This document shows, piece by piece, positions 15,276 through 24,600 of a DNA stretch of 29,741 nucleotides; the first letter of the stretch is position 1, and each line of letters begins with the position of its first letter. The notes beneath the pieces are model-generated. The model had not been told where the DNA came from. It made no database searches and saw only the letters and a program-made list of their open reading frames with translations. The stretch comes from SFWF01 sp045636705 (lineage in GTDB: Bacteria; Bacillota; Clostridia; Oscillospirales; Acutalibacteraceae): contig JAZTYA010000003.1 in assembly GCA_045636705.1 (NCBI GenBank), positions 1 to 29,741 of the forward strand, written 5' to 3'. Made by a program: the position numbers and the translations under genes.

Positions 15276-16700
15276 ATGGGCGGCTTTTTCGGAGTAGTTT
15301 CTAAAAACGATGCAATCAGTGACGTCTTTTTCGGAACCGATTATCACTCACATCTCGGCACGAGAAGAGCAGGTATTGCGGCATTCGATAAATCACTTGG
15401 AATGCAGCGTAAAATTCATAACATTCAAAACTCACCTTTCAGAACCAAGTTTGAACACGTTTTTGAAGAGATGAAAGGTAGTGCGGCAATAGGTTCAATA
15501 AGTGACTATGACCCACAACCTTTGCTTATTCGTTCAAAGTTTTGTATCTATTCGTTATGCATAGTTGGCGCTATAAACAACTCCGAAGAACTGATTACTA
15601 AATATTTAACCCAAAACGGCGGACATTTTGTTCCAATGACAGGCGGCGGCATTAATAACACAGAACTTGTTGCTGCGCTTATAAATCAAAAGGATAGCTT
15701 TGCCGAAGGAATCAGATTTGCTCAAGACGAAATTGAAGGCACGTGCTCATTTTTGATTCTTACCGATAAGGGTACTTTAATAGCGGCTCGTGACAAGCTT
15801 GGCAGGTTGCCGGTTATAATAGCAAAAAGTGAAGATAGCTTTTGCGTTTCATTTGAGTCCTTTGCTTATGAAAAACTAGGATACGAAAAGTATAAGGAAC
15901 TAGGCCCTGCTGAAATAGTAGAACTTACCGCTGATTCTTGTAAAACATTAGCCCCGGCAGGAAAAGAAATGAGAATTTGTTCTTTCCTTTGGAGCTATTA
16001 CGGATATCCAACCTCAACCTACGAGGGTGTTAACGTTGAATTAATGCGTTATAAAAATGGCGAGATAATGGCAGAAAACGACCGCAAGAATGGTTTTTCT
16101 GACGACATCGACTACGTTGCAGGCGTACCTGATTCGGGTGTGCCACATGCAATAGGATATGCCAACAACAGTAAGACACCTTATGCAAGACCTTTTATAA
16201 AATACACTCCAACCTGGTCAAGAAGCTTTATTCCTACAAGTCAGATTGAGAGAAACAAGGTTGCAAAAATGAAACAGGTTCCCGTACCTGAGCTAATTAA
16301 GGATAAAAAGCTTATGTTTGTCGACGACTCGATTGTTAGAGGCACACAGCTTAAAGAAACGGTTGAGTTCCTTTACAGCAACGGCGCCCGTGAGGTTCAC
16401 ATGCGTTCGGCTTGTCCTCCGATAATGTATAGCTGTAAGTATCTTAACTTTTCAAGTTCGACCAATGAAATGGAATTAATCGCAAGACGAACCGTGGTAG
16501 AGCTTGAAGGAGAAGAGGGACTTAAACATCTTGATGAGTATATTGATTCTTCTACTGAACGTGGTAAGAATTTAAGAAAAGCAATATGTGAAAAGCTTAA
16601 CTTTGACTCACTTGAGTTCCAGTCGGTTGAGGGTATCGTTAAGGCTATCGGCATTGAACCTTGCAAACTTTGCACATATTGTTGGAACGGAAAAGAATAG
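15276..16700 (+). CDS. purF: PurF-like amidophosphoribosyltransferase lacking the glutaminase active site
   Basis: A 474-residue PurF homologue, first committed step of purine synthesis (PRPP to phosphoribosylamine). The phosphoribosyltransferase half is intact: PRPP loop FVDDSIVRGTQ with D350-D351, VPDSGVPHAIGYA, and FIKYTPTWSRSFIPT. Cys235, Cys380, Cys463 and Cys466 sit where B. subtilis PurF has its 4Fe-4S ligands, so an Fe-S cluster is likely. The glutaminase half is degenerate: the chain starts MGGFFGV, with Gly in place of the N-terminal catalytic Cys (MCGI in normal PurF); GHxRYxT is replaced by GSISDYDP and HNGN by VGAINN. No other start could restore the Cys. It probably uses free ammonia or a partner amidotransferase (inference). 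AGGAGG lies 7 nt upstream of the ATG. Confidence 0.9.
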   Translation: MGGFFGVVSKNDAISDVFFGTDYHSHLGTRRAGIAAFDKSLGMQRKIHNIQNSPFRTKFEHVFEEMKGSAAIGSISDYDPQPLLIRSKFCIYSLCIVGAINNSEELITKYLTQNGGHFVPMTGGGINNTELVAALINQKDSFAEGIRFAQDEIEGTCSFLILTDKGTLIAARDKLGRLPVIIAKSEDSFCVSFESFAYEKLGYEKYKELGPAEIVELTADSCKTLAPAGKEMRICSFLWSYYGYPTSTYEGVNVELMRYKNGEIMAENDRKNGFSDDIDYVAGVPDSGVPHAIGYANNSKTPYARPFIKYTPTWSRSFIPTSQIERNKVAKMKQVPVPELIKDKKLMFVDDSIVRGTQLKETVEFLYSNGAREVHMRSACPPIMYSCKYLNFSSSTNEMELIARRTVVELEGEEGLKHLDEYIDSSTERGKNLRKAICEKLNFDSLEFQSVEGIVKAIGIEPCKLCTYCWNGKE

Positions 16701-16725
16701 AAAATAAACCTTAAGGAGAAAAATT

Positions 16726-17769
16726 ATGCATAACACATCTAAATCTGAAAGCTATGCAGCAGCAGGCGTTGATATTACAGCAGGATATAAATCTGTTGAA
16801 CTTATGAAAAAACACATCAAGCGCACTAAAAACGAGGGCTGTCTTGATGAGGTTGGCGGTTTTGGCGGAATGTTTGGCCTTGACTTAACCGATATTAAAG
16901 AACCGGTTTTAGTTAGCGGCACCGATGGCGTAGGAACCAAAATCAAGCTTGCTATGTTACTTGATAAACATGACACAATCGGTATTGACTGTGTTGCTAT
17001 GTGCGTAAACGATATTATTTGTTGCGGAGCAAAGCCGCTTTTCTTCCTTGACTATATCGCTTGCGGAAAGAACTTTCCTGAAAAGATAGCTGATATCGTT
17101 GGTGGTGTTGCAGAAGGTTGTGTTCAGGCTGGTTGTGCTTTAATCGGCGGAGAAACTGCAGAGCATCCCGGTCTTATGCCTGAGGATGACTATGACCTTG
17201 CAGGATACTCGACAGGCGTTGTTGATAAGTCAAAGGTTTTAAACAATAAGCTGGTGACAGAAGGCGACGTAATTATCGCGCTTCCTTCAACTGGTGTTCA
17301 TTCTAACGGATTTTCACTTGTTCGCAAGGTTTTTGATATTGAAAACTGTGATTTAACCTCTCCTGTAGAAGCACTTGGCGGTAAGTCGCTTGGCGAAACA
17401 TTACTTACACCTACTCGCATTTACGTTAAGTCTATGCTTGCATTAATGAAGGAAGTAACTGTTAAGGCTGTTTCTCATATCACAGGCGGTGGTTTCTATG
17501 AGAACATTCCTAGAAGCTTACCTGAAGGTTATTCCGCTAAGATTAAGAAGAGTGACGTTAAGGTTCTTCCTATCTTTAAGCTTATTATGGAAACAGGTAA
17601 CGTTCCGGAGCGCGATATGTTCAATACCTTTAACATGGGTGTCGGAATGAGCGTTGTAGTTTCCGCTACCGATGCTGAAAAGGCAATTGAAATCCTTAAG
17701 GCTAACGGCGAAGACGCTTACATACTTGGAACTATCGTTAAGTCAGATGACGGAGTTATACTTGAATAA
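16726..17769 (+). CDS. purM: Phosphoribosylformylglycinamidine cyclo-ligase (AIR synthetase)
   Basis: A 347-residue PurM that closes the imidazole ring using ATP. Family motifs are all there: YAAAGVDITAGY near the N-terminus, VSGTDGVGTKIKLA, DCVAMCVNDI, GGETAEHPG, LPSTGVHSNGFSLVRK, HITGGGFYENIPR, and FNMGVGM close to the C-terminus. Length is normal. It follows purF by 25 nt, with AAGGAG 8 nt before the ATG. Confidence 0.97.
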   Translation: MHNTSKSESYAAAGVDITAGYKSVELMKKHIKRTKNEGCLDEVGGFGGMFGLDLTDIKEPVLVSGTDGVGTKIKLAMLLDKHDTIGIDCVAMCVNDIICCGAKPLFFLDYIACGKNFPEKIADIVGGVAEGCVQAGCALIGGETAEHPGLMPEDDYDLAGYSTGVVDKSKVLNNKLVTEGDVIIALPSTGVHSNGFSLVRKVFDIENCDLTSPVEALGGKSLGETLLTPTRIYVKSMLALMKEVTVKAVSHITGGGFYENIPRSLPEGYSAKIKKSDVKVLPIFKLIMETGNVPERDMFNTFNMGVGMSVVVSATDAEKAIEILKANGEDAYILGTIVKSDDGVILE

Positions 17770-17783
17770 TTTGGAGGACTAAA

Positions 17784-18392
17784 ATGTCTGCTAAAATAAA
17801 AATTGCTGTCTTGGTTTCGGGTGGTGGCACAAACCTACAAGCCCTAATCGATGCACAAAAATCAGGAATTTTAAACGACGGAGAAATTTCTCTTGTTGTT
17901 TCTAACAAAAAGGATGCATACGCTTTAACCCGTGCAGAAAATGCAGGAATAAAGGGTGTGGTTATCGAAAAGACCGACGGTCAGGACGTTTTCGAGGACA
18001 AGCTAATCGACCTTTTAAAAGAAGAGGAAATAGAGCTTATTGTTCTTGCAGGTTTTATGTCAATTTTGACCGAGCGTTTCTGTAAGCTTTACAGCAACAG
18101 AATAATTAATATTCATCCGTCGCTTATTCCTTCCTTCTGTGGAAAAGGTTTTTATGGACTTTATGTTCATAAGGCAGTTTTGGAATACGGCGTTATGGTA
18201 ACAGGCGCTACCGTTCACTTTGTAAATGAAATTCCCGATGGCGGTAAAATCATTATGCAAAAGGCTGTTTATATAAACAAAGATGACACCCCCGAAACCC
18301 TTCAAAAAAGGGTTATGGAGGAGGCCGAGTGGAAAATTCTTCCCGAAGCCGTGCAAAAGGTTAGTGAGATTATAAGAAACGAAAAGGAGTAA
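17784..18392 (+). CDS. purN: Phosphoribosylglycinamide formyltransferase
   Basis: A 202-residue folate-dependent GAR transformylase. The catalytic residues N109 and H111 are in INIHPSLIPSF, and D152 is in IPDGG. The N-terminal VSGGGTNLQAL binds the phosphate of GAR. It uses 10-formyl-tetrahydrofolate, the cofactor whose shortage the ZTP switch senses. A near-conserved region after HPSLIPSF reads CGKGFYG, a common variant in Clostridia. It follows purM by 14 nt; the end of the gene carries the ribosome binding site for the next gene. Confidence 0.95.
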   Translation: MSAKIKIAVLVSGGGTNLQALIDAQKSGILNDGEISLVVSNKKDAYALTRAENAGIKGVVIEKTDGQDVFEDKLIDLLKEEEIELIVLAGFMSILTERFCKLYSNRIINIHPSLIPSFCGKGFYGLYVHKAVLEYGVMVTGATVHFVNEIPDGGKIIMQKAVYINKDDTPETLQKRVMEEAEWKILPEAVQKVSEIIRNEKE

Positions 18393-18396
18393 ATGT

Positions 18397-19125
18397 ATGA
18401 GATTTGATTTAGCTACACTTCTAAAGGAAAACAGCTACCCCGGTAGAGGAATAGTAATTGGCAAGTCTATGGATGGCAAATCTGCTATGATAGCATATTT
18501 CATCATGGGCAGAAGCGTTAATAGCCGTAACCGCATTTTTGAGCGTTTTGATGGTGGTATGAGAACAAAGGCTTTTGATGAATCAAAGCTTTCCGACCCA
18601 CATCTCATCATTTATAACCCTTACCTTACTGCACAAAACGGCTTGGTTGATATTATTACTAACGGAGACCAAACCGACACGATATGTGATTTTATTAAAG
18701 AAAACGGTGAAGATGGATTTGCTTTTGTAAAGGCTCTACATACTCGTGAGTTTGAGGATGACGCTCCAAACTATACACCGAGAATTTCGGGTATTATTCA
18801 TTATGCACCCAAGGACAATTTCCATTACCAACTCTCTATACTCAAAAGTGCTAATGGTGATGGCTCTGTTTGTAACCGCTTTTTCTACAGCTATACTCCA
18901 AGAGCAGGCGTTGGACATTTCATTCACACCTACAAATGTGACGGAAATCCTATTCCTTCATTCTTCGGAGAGCCCGAAGAGGTAGCGCTTCCTAACACCG
19001 CAAAGGAACTGGCAGATATTTGTTGGGAAAACCTAAATGAAGATAACAAGGTATCCCTTTTTGTTCGTCAAATTCCTCTTGATGGCAGTGAACCTACCGA
19101 AATTATTATAAACAAGAATAAATAA
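18397..19125 (+). CDS. purO: IMP cyclohydrolase, PurO type
   Basis: A 242-residue protein of the archaeal-type IMP cyclohydrolase family, which closes FAICAR to IMP. The N-terminal YPGRGIVIG and the SRNRIFERFDGG segment fit the PurO fold, and YAPKDNFHYQLSILK follows mid-chain. It is unrelated to the N-terminal domain of bifunctional PurH. It sits 4 nt after purN and 12 nt before the AICAR transformylase, the enzyme that makes its substrate. The assignment rests on motif memory and strong context. Confidence 0.85.
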   Translation: MRFDLATLLKENSYPGRGIVIGKSMDGKSAMIAYFIMGRSVNSRNRIFERFDGGMRTKAFDESKLSDPHLIIYNPYLTAQNGLVDIITNGDQTDTICDFIKENGEDGFAFVKALHTREFEDDAPNYTPRISGIIHYAPKDNFHYQLSILKSANGDGSVCNRFFYSYTPRAGVGHFIHTYKCDGNPIPSFFGEPEEVALPNTAKELADICWENLNEDNKVSLFVRQIPLDGSEPTEIIINKNK

Positions 19126-19137
19126 ACGGAGGCAGTT

Positions 19138-20322
19138 ATGAAAGAATTTGAACTTAAATATGGTTGTAACCCCAACCAAAAACCTGCAAAAATATTTATG
19201 CACGACGGAAGCGACCTTCCAATTGAAATTCTAAACGGCCGCCCAGGATTTATCAACTTTCTTGATGCATTTAACTCTTGGCAACTTGTAAAAGAACTTA
19301 AAGAAGCTCTCGGTATGCCTGCAGTTACATCCTTTAAGCACGTAAGCCCTACATCTGCAGCAATCGGACTTCCTTTAAGTGATAAACTTAAAAAAGCTTG
19401 CTTTGTAGATGATATCGAAGGTCTTGACGACTCTCCTTTGGCTTGTGCATATGCTAGAGCTCGCGGAACAGACCGTATGTGCTCTTTCGGCGACTGGGTT
19501 GCCTTATCTGACGTATGCGACGTTACAACCGCTTTAATGATTAAGCGAGAGGTTTCTGACGGTGTTATTGCTCCCGGTTATGAGCCTGAGGCACTTGAAA
19601 TCTTAAAGTCAAAGAGAAAGGGTTCATACAACATTGTTAAAATTGACCCTGATTTTGTTCCTGCAGAAATTGAACACAAGCAGGTTTACGGTATTACTTT
19701 TGAACAGGGAAGAAACAACTATAAAATCGATAAAGACCTTTTCGATAAGGTTGTTACTGCTAAAAAGGAAATGCCTGAAAGCGCAGTAAGAGATTTAATC
19801 ATTGCTCTTATTACCTTAAAATACACACAGTCTAACTCGGTTTGCTTTGCAGTAGATGGACAGGCTATCGGCGTTGGTGCAGGTCAGCAGTCACGCGTTC
19901 ATTGTACACGTCTTGCAGGCGGTAAGGCTGATACTTGGCAGCTTCGTCAACACGATAAGGTGTTAAACCTTCCATTTAAAGCAGAAATCGGTCGTCCTGA
20001 CCGTGATAACGTAATTGAGGGTTATATTAATAAGAACGAAGAAGACGTTTGTGCAGAGGGTAATTGGCAGAAATACTTTACAGTAAGACCTGAACCCTTT
20101 ACCGATGAAGAACAAAGAGCATATCTTGACACCATCACAGGTGTAGCTTTAGGTTCTGATGCATTCTTCCCATTCAGCGATAATATTGAACGCGCTAAGA
20201 AGAGCGGTGTTTCTTATATTGCAGAACCCGGTGGTTCTATCCGTGATGACCTTGTTATTGAATGTGCTGACAAGTACGGAATGACAATGGCATTCACAGG
20301 AATGAGATTATTCCACCATTAA
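19138..20322 (+). CDS. purH: AICAR transformylase, stand-alone (PurH C-terminal-type)
   Basis: A 394-residue AICAR formyltransferase that uses 10-formyl-tetrahydrofolate to make FAICAR. It matches only the C-terminal transformylase half of bifunctional PurH; the cyclohydrolase domain is absent. The catalytic K67-H68 is in SFKHVSPTSAAIG. Other motifs: ARARGTDRMCSFGDWVALS, IAPGYEPEALEILK, VGAGQQSRVHCTRLAGGKAD, and GSIRDDLVIECADKYGMTM near the end. ZMP, the riboswitch ligand precursor, is its substrate, so the operon responds to a block at this step. GGAGG lies 5 nt before the ATG. Confidence 0.95.
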   Translation: MKEFELKYGCNPNQKPAKIFMHDGSDLPIEILNGRPGFINFLDAFNSWQLVKELKEALGMPAVTSFKHVSPTSAAIGLPLSDKLKKACFVDDIEGLDDSPLACAYARARGTDRMCSFGDWVALSDVCDVTTALMIKREVSDGVIAPGYEPEALEILKSKRKGSYNIVKIDPDFVPAEIEHKQVYGITFEQGRNNYKIDKDLFDKVVTAKKEMPESAVRDLIIALITLKYTQSNSVCFAVDGQAIGVGAGQQSRVHCTRLAGGKADTWQLRQHDKVLNLPFKAEIGRPDRDNVIEGYINKNEEDVCAEGNWQKYFTVRPEPFTDEEQRAYLDTITGVALGSDAFFPFSDNIERAKKSGVSYIAEPGGSIRDDLVIECADKYGMTMAFTGMRLFHH

Positions 20323-20352
20323 AATAAATTTGCTTTTAAAGGACTGAATATT

Positions 20353-21618
20353 TTGAAGATAATGGTCGTTGGTGGCGGCGGTAGAGAGCATGCCATTATA
20401 AAGAAATTAAAAGAGAATAAAGAAATTACCAAGATTTATGCGCTCCCCGGTAACGGCGGAATGAAGGATGATGCAGAATGTGTTGCTATCGGCGCTAAGG
20501 ATATTCCTGCTATCGTTGATTTTGCAAAAGCAAACGATATCGAGTTTGCAGTCGTGGCACCCGATGACCCGTTGGTTCTTGGTTGTGTAGATGCGCTTGA
20601 GGAAATAGGTGTTCCTTGCTTTGGACCGAATAAGGATGCGGCAATAATCGAAGGTAGTAAGGTTTTCTCAAAGAACCTTATGAAAAAATACGGAATCCCT
20701 ACAGCGGAGTATGAGGTATTTAGCGAACTTGATAAAGCCTTAGAGTATCTTAAAACTGCTCCGATTCCAACCGTTATTAAGGCGGACGGATTAGCTCTCG
20801 GCAAGGGTGTTATAATCTGTATGACACGTGAAGAAGCCTATGATGCCGTTCGTTCAATGATGGAGGATAAGGTTTTTGGCGAGTCGGGAAGCAACGTAGT
20901 TGTTGAGGAATTCTTGACAGGCCCTGAGGTTTCGGTTCTTTCGTTTACAGATGGTAAAACTGTTGTTCCTATGATTTCTTCAATGGACCATAAACGCGCT
21001 TTAGATAACGATGAGGGACTTAATACAGGTGGTATGGGCACAATTGCTCCAAACCCATATTATACCGATGATATCGCAAAGGAATGTATGGAAAAAATCT
21101 TCATTCCTACAATGAATGCGATGAACTCTGAAGGCAGAACCTTCAAGGGTTGCCTATACTTTGGTTTGTTGCTCACTCCTAAGGGACCTAAGGTAATCGA
21201 ATATAACTGCCGTTTCGGCGACCCCGAAACTCAGGTTGTTCTTCCGCTTTTAGAGTCCGACCTCTTTACTGTTATGAAGGCGGTAAGGGATGAAAAGTTA
21301 GCCGAAACAGAAGTTAAATTTATGGACAAAGCCGCTTGCTGTGTTGTTATGGCTTCTAACGGTTATCCCGGCAAGTACGAAACAGGATTTGAAATTAAAA
21401 TTGCAGATGAATGCAAAGCAGAGGTTTATGTAGCCGGCGCTAAGCTTGACGGTGGCAAGGTTCTTACCGCAGGCGGAAGAGTTTTAGGTGTCGTTTCTGT
21501 TGCTGACACCTTAAAAGAAGCGGTTAGCAAGGCTTATAGTGAAATACCAAACGTAACCTTCCAAAATGCTTATTACCGCAAGGATATCGGCAAACGTGCA
21601 CTTAAAATATTAGACTAA
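20353..21618 (+). CDS. purD: Phosphoribosylamine-glycine ligase (GAR synthetase)
   Basis: A 421-residue ATP-grasp ligase joining phosphoribosylamine and glycine. Motifs: VVGGGGREHAI at the N-terminus, LPGNGGM, FGPNKDAAIIEGSKVFSK, VIKADGLALGKGVII (ATP grasp), and YNCRFGDPETQVVLP (metal/ATP site). The start is TTG at 20353: it gives the canonical MKIMVVGGGGRE N-terminus and has AAAGGA 9 nt upstream, whereas the ATG at 20362 is 18 nt away. A TTG start probably lowers translation. The gene is 30 nt from the transformylase. Confidence 0.95.
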   Translation: MKIMVVGGGGREHAIIKKLKENKEITKIYALPGNGGMKDDAECVAIGAKDIPAIVDFAKANDIEFAVVAPDDPLVLGCVDALEEIGVPCFGPNKDAAIIEGSKVFSKNLMKKYGIPTAEYEVFSELDKALEYLKTAPIPTVIKADGLALGKGVIICMTREEAYDAVRSMMEDKVFGESGSNVVVEEFLTGPEVSVLSFTDGKTVVPMISSMDHKRALDNDEGLNTGGMGTIAPNPYYTDDIAKECMEKIFIPTMNAMNSEGRTFKGCLYFGLLLTPKGPKVIEYNCRFGDPETQVVLPLLESDLFTVMKAVRDEKLAETEVKFMDKAACCVVMASNGYPGKYETGFEIKIADECKAEVYVAGAKLDGGKVLTAGGRVLGVVSVADTLKEAVSKAYSEIPNVTFQNAYYRKDIGKRALKILD

Positions 21619-21650
21619 ACAGGGTATAAAGTCCTATTAAGGAGAAAACA

Positions 21651-24600
21651 ATGGTATATAGAATTTATGTTGAGAAAAAAGCAGAACTTGCAAACGAAGC
21701 AAAAGCTCTAAAAAATGATATCGTATCCCTTCTTCGCATCGAAGGATTAAAAGAATTACGTCTTTTAAACCGTTATGATATTGAGAACATTGAAAAAGAG
21801 CTTTTTGATTATTCGGTAAAAACCGTTTTCAGTGAGCCACAGCTTGATATTGTAACCGATGAGGTTGAAGCTTCAAAGCAAGATTACGTTTTTGCTACCG
21901 AGTATTTGCCCGGTCAGTTTGACCAGCGTGCAGACTCTGCGGCACAGTGCATTCAGATTATTTCACAGGGTGAAAAGCCATTAGTTAAAACCGCTAGAGT
22001 TTATGTGCTTTCAGGCGATTTAACAGATTCGGATGTTGAGGCTATAAAGAAATATGTTATCAACCCTGTTGAGAGCCGTGAGGCTACACTTGAAAAGCCG
22101 GAAACCTTAAAGACTGATTATAACATTCCTACAAGCGTAGCAGTTTTAGATGGTTTCTTAAAATTAACCGAAAGCGAACTTGCTGAGTTTATTAGTTCCT
22201 ACGGTTTAGCTATGGATATCGATGATATTAAGTTCTGCCAGGAGTACTTTAAGACCGAGGACAGAGACCCAACTATCACCGAAATTCGTATGATAGATAC
22301 ATATTGGTCTGACCACTGTCGTCACACCACTTTCTTAACAACCATTGATGAGGCTCAGTTCGAAGATGAACTTTTACAGGATGCTTATAACGAGTACTTA
22401 GCCGTTCGTGAGAAAATCGGCAGAACAAAGCCCATCAATCTTATGGACATCGGTACTCTTGCCGCTAAATATTTAAACAAACAGGGTAAAATGCCTAATC
22501 TTGATGAGTCTGAAGAAATCAATGCTTGTACCGTTAAGATTAAGGTGAACGTTGAAGGAGAAGAACAGGATTGGCTACTTCTCTTTAAGAACGAAACACA
22601 CAACCACCCAACAGAAATTGAACCTTTCGGTGGTGCGGCTACCTGTATCGGCGGTGCTATTCGCGACCCGCTTTCAGGTCGTTCTTACGTATATGCCGCT
22701 ATGCGTGTAACTGGTGCGGCTGACCCGACAAAGCCTGTTTCTGAGACTATTGTTGGCAAACTTCCACAACGTAAAATTGTTACAACAGCTGCTGCAGGTT
22801 ATTCTTCTTATGGTAACCAAATTGGTCTAGCAACCGGTCAGGTTGATGAACTTTATCACGACGGATACGTTGCAAAGCGTATGGAAATCGGTGCAGTAAT
22901 CGCCGCTGCTCCCGCTGAAAACGTAAGACGTGAACGCCCTGAGGATGGTGATATTGTAATCCTTCTTGGCGGCCGAACAGGTCGTGACGGTTGCGGTGGT
23001 GCTACCGGTTCTTCAAAATCTCATACAGTTGAGTCACTTGAATCTTGCGGTGCAGAGGTTCAAAAGGGTAATGCGCCTGAAGAACGTAAACTTCAAAGAC
23101 TCTTTAGAAATAAGGAAGCATCTTTACTTATTAAGCGTTGTAACGACTTCGGTGCAGGCGGTGTATCTGTTGCTGTTGGAGAACTTGCAGATGGTCTTGT
23201 TATCGACCTTAACGCAGTTCCTAAGAAGTATGACGGACTTGATGGCACAGAGCTTGCAATTTCCGAGTCACAAGAGCGTATGGCAGTTGTCGTTGAGGCT
23301 AAGGACGTTGAACGCTTTAAGGAACTAGCAAAAGCGGAAAACCTTGAAGCTACCGTAGTAGCTAGAGTTCAGGCAGAGCCTAGACTTGTTATGAACTGGA
23401 ACGGCAAGGCTATCGTTGATATTTCTCGTGAATTCTTAAATTCTAATGGTGCTGAAAAGCACATCAAAGTAAAGGCAAAGAGCGCTGAAAACTTTGATAA
23501 GAAGATAGGCGACAACTTTATTGATGAATATATGAAGTTGGCTGATGACCTTAACGTTTGCTCAAAGCGTGGTCTTTCTGAGCGTGTCGACTCCACAATC
23601 GGCGCAGGCACAGTGCTTATGCCTTTCGGCGGTAAGTATCAGCAGACACCTATTCAGGCTATGGTAAACAAGGTTTCAGTTGAAAAACAGGATACCGACA
23701 CCGTTTCCTTAATGGCTTGGGGTTATAACCCTTATATTGCAGAAAAGAGCCCATATCACAGTGCTTATTTAGCAGTTGTTGAGTCGGTTTCTAAACTTGT
23801 TGCCGCAGGTGCTTCTTTTGAGGAAGTTTATCTTACATTCCAAGAGTATTTTGAGCGTCCAAGAAAGGAAGCAGAGCGTTGGGGCAAACCTTTCTCTGCA
23901 CTCTTAGGCGCATTTAAGGCACAGGTTGATTACGGTATTGCAGCTATCGGTGGTAAGGACTCCATGTCGGGTTCATTCGAGGACATTGACGTTCCTCCAA
24001 CCTTAGTTTCATTCGCAGTTACAACCGATAAGGTTCAAAATATTGTTTCCCCTGAATTTAAAGCTCCTAACCACAAGGTTGTTTTAATCCGTCCTGAGCT
24101 TGATAAGAACGGACTTCCCGTGGTTGAAAGTGAACTTGAAATCTATAAGGCAGTAAACGAACTTATCGTTTCAGGTAAGGCTGTTGCCGCTTATACACCT
24201 ACTTACGGCGGTGTTGCAGAAGCAGTTATGAAGATGACCTTCGGTAACGGCATTGGCTTTGCTTATGCAGATGATGTTACTATGGAAGAAATCTTCGGTT
24301 ATAACTATGGTGCATTCATTCTTGAACTTACCGAGGATATTAACGTTGGCATCACTCTCGGTGTAACAATGGAAGAAAATGCTATCTTCTATAAGGGTAA
24401 CTGCTTAAAGGTTGAAGATTTACAGAAGGTTTATGAAGACAAGTTAGAGGAGATTTTCCCATGCAACATTAAACAGGGAAGTGGAGAAGAAATTCCAACC
24501 TTTAACTATAAGGCAGAAACTCGCGTTTCTCCTGCAATTAAGACCGCTAAACCTAAGGTGTTAATTCCCGTATTCCCGGGTACCAACTGTGAATTTGATA

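Noticed and set aside
20436..20804. 122-codon open frame antisense to purD
   Set aside because: It is fully inside a strongly conserved gene, has no ribosome binding site and no recognisable motif.
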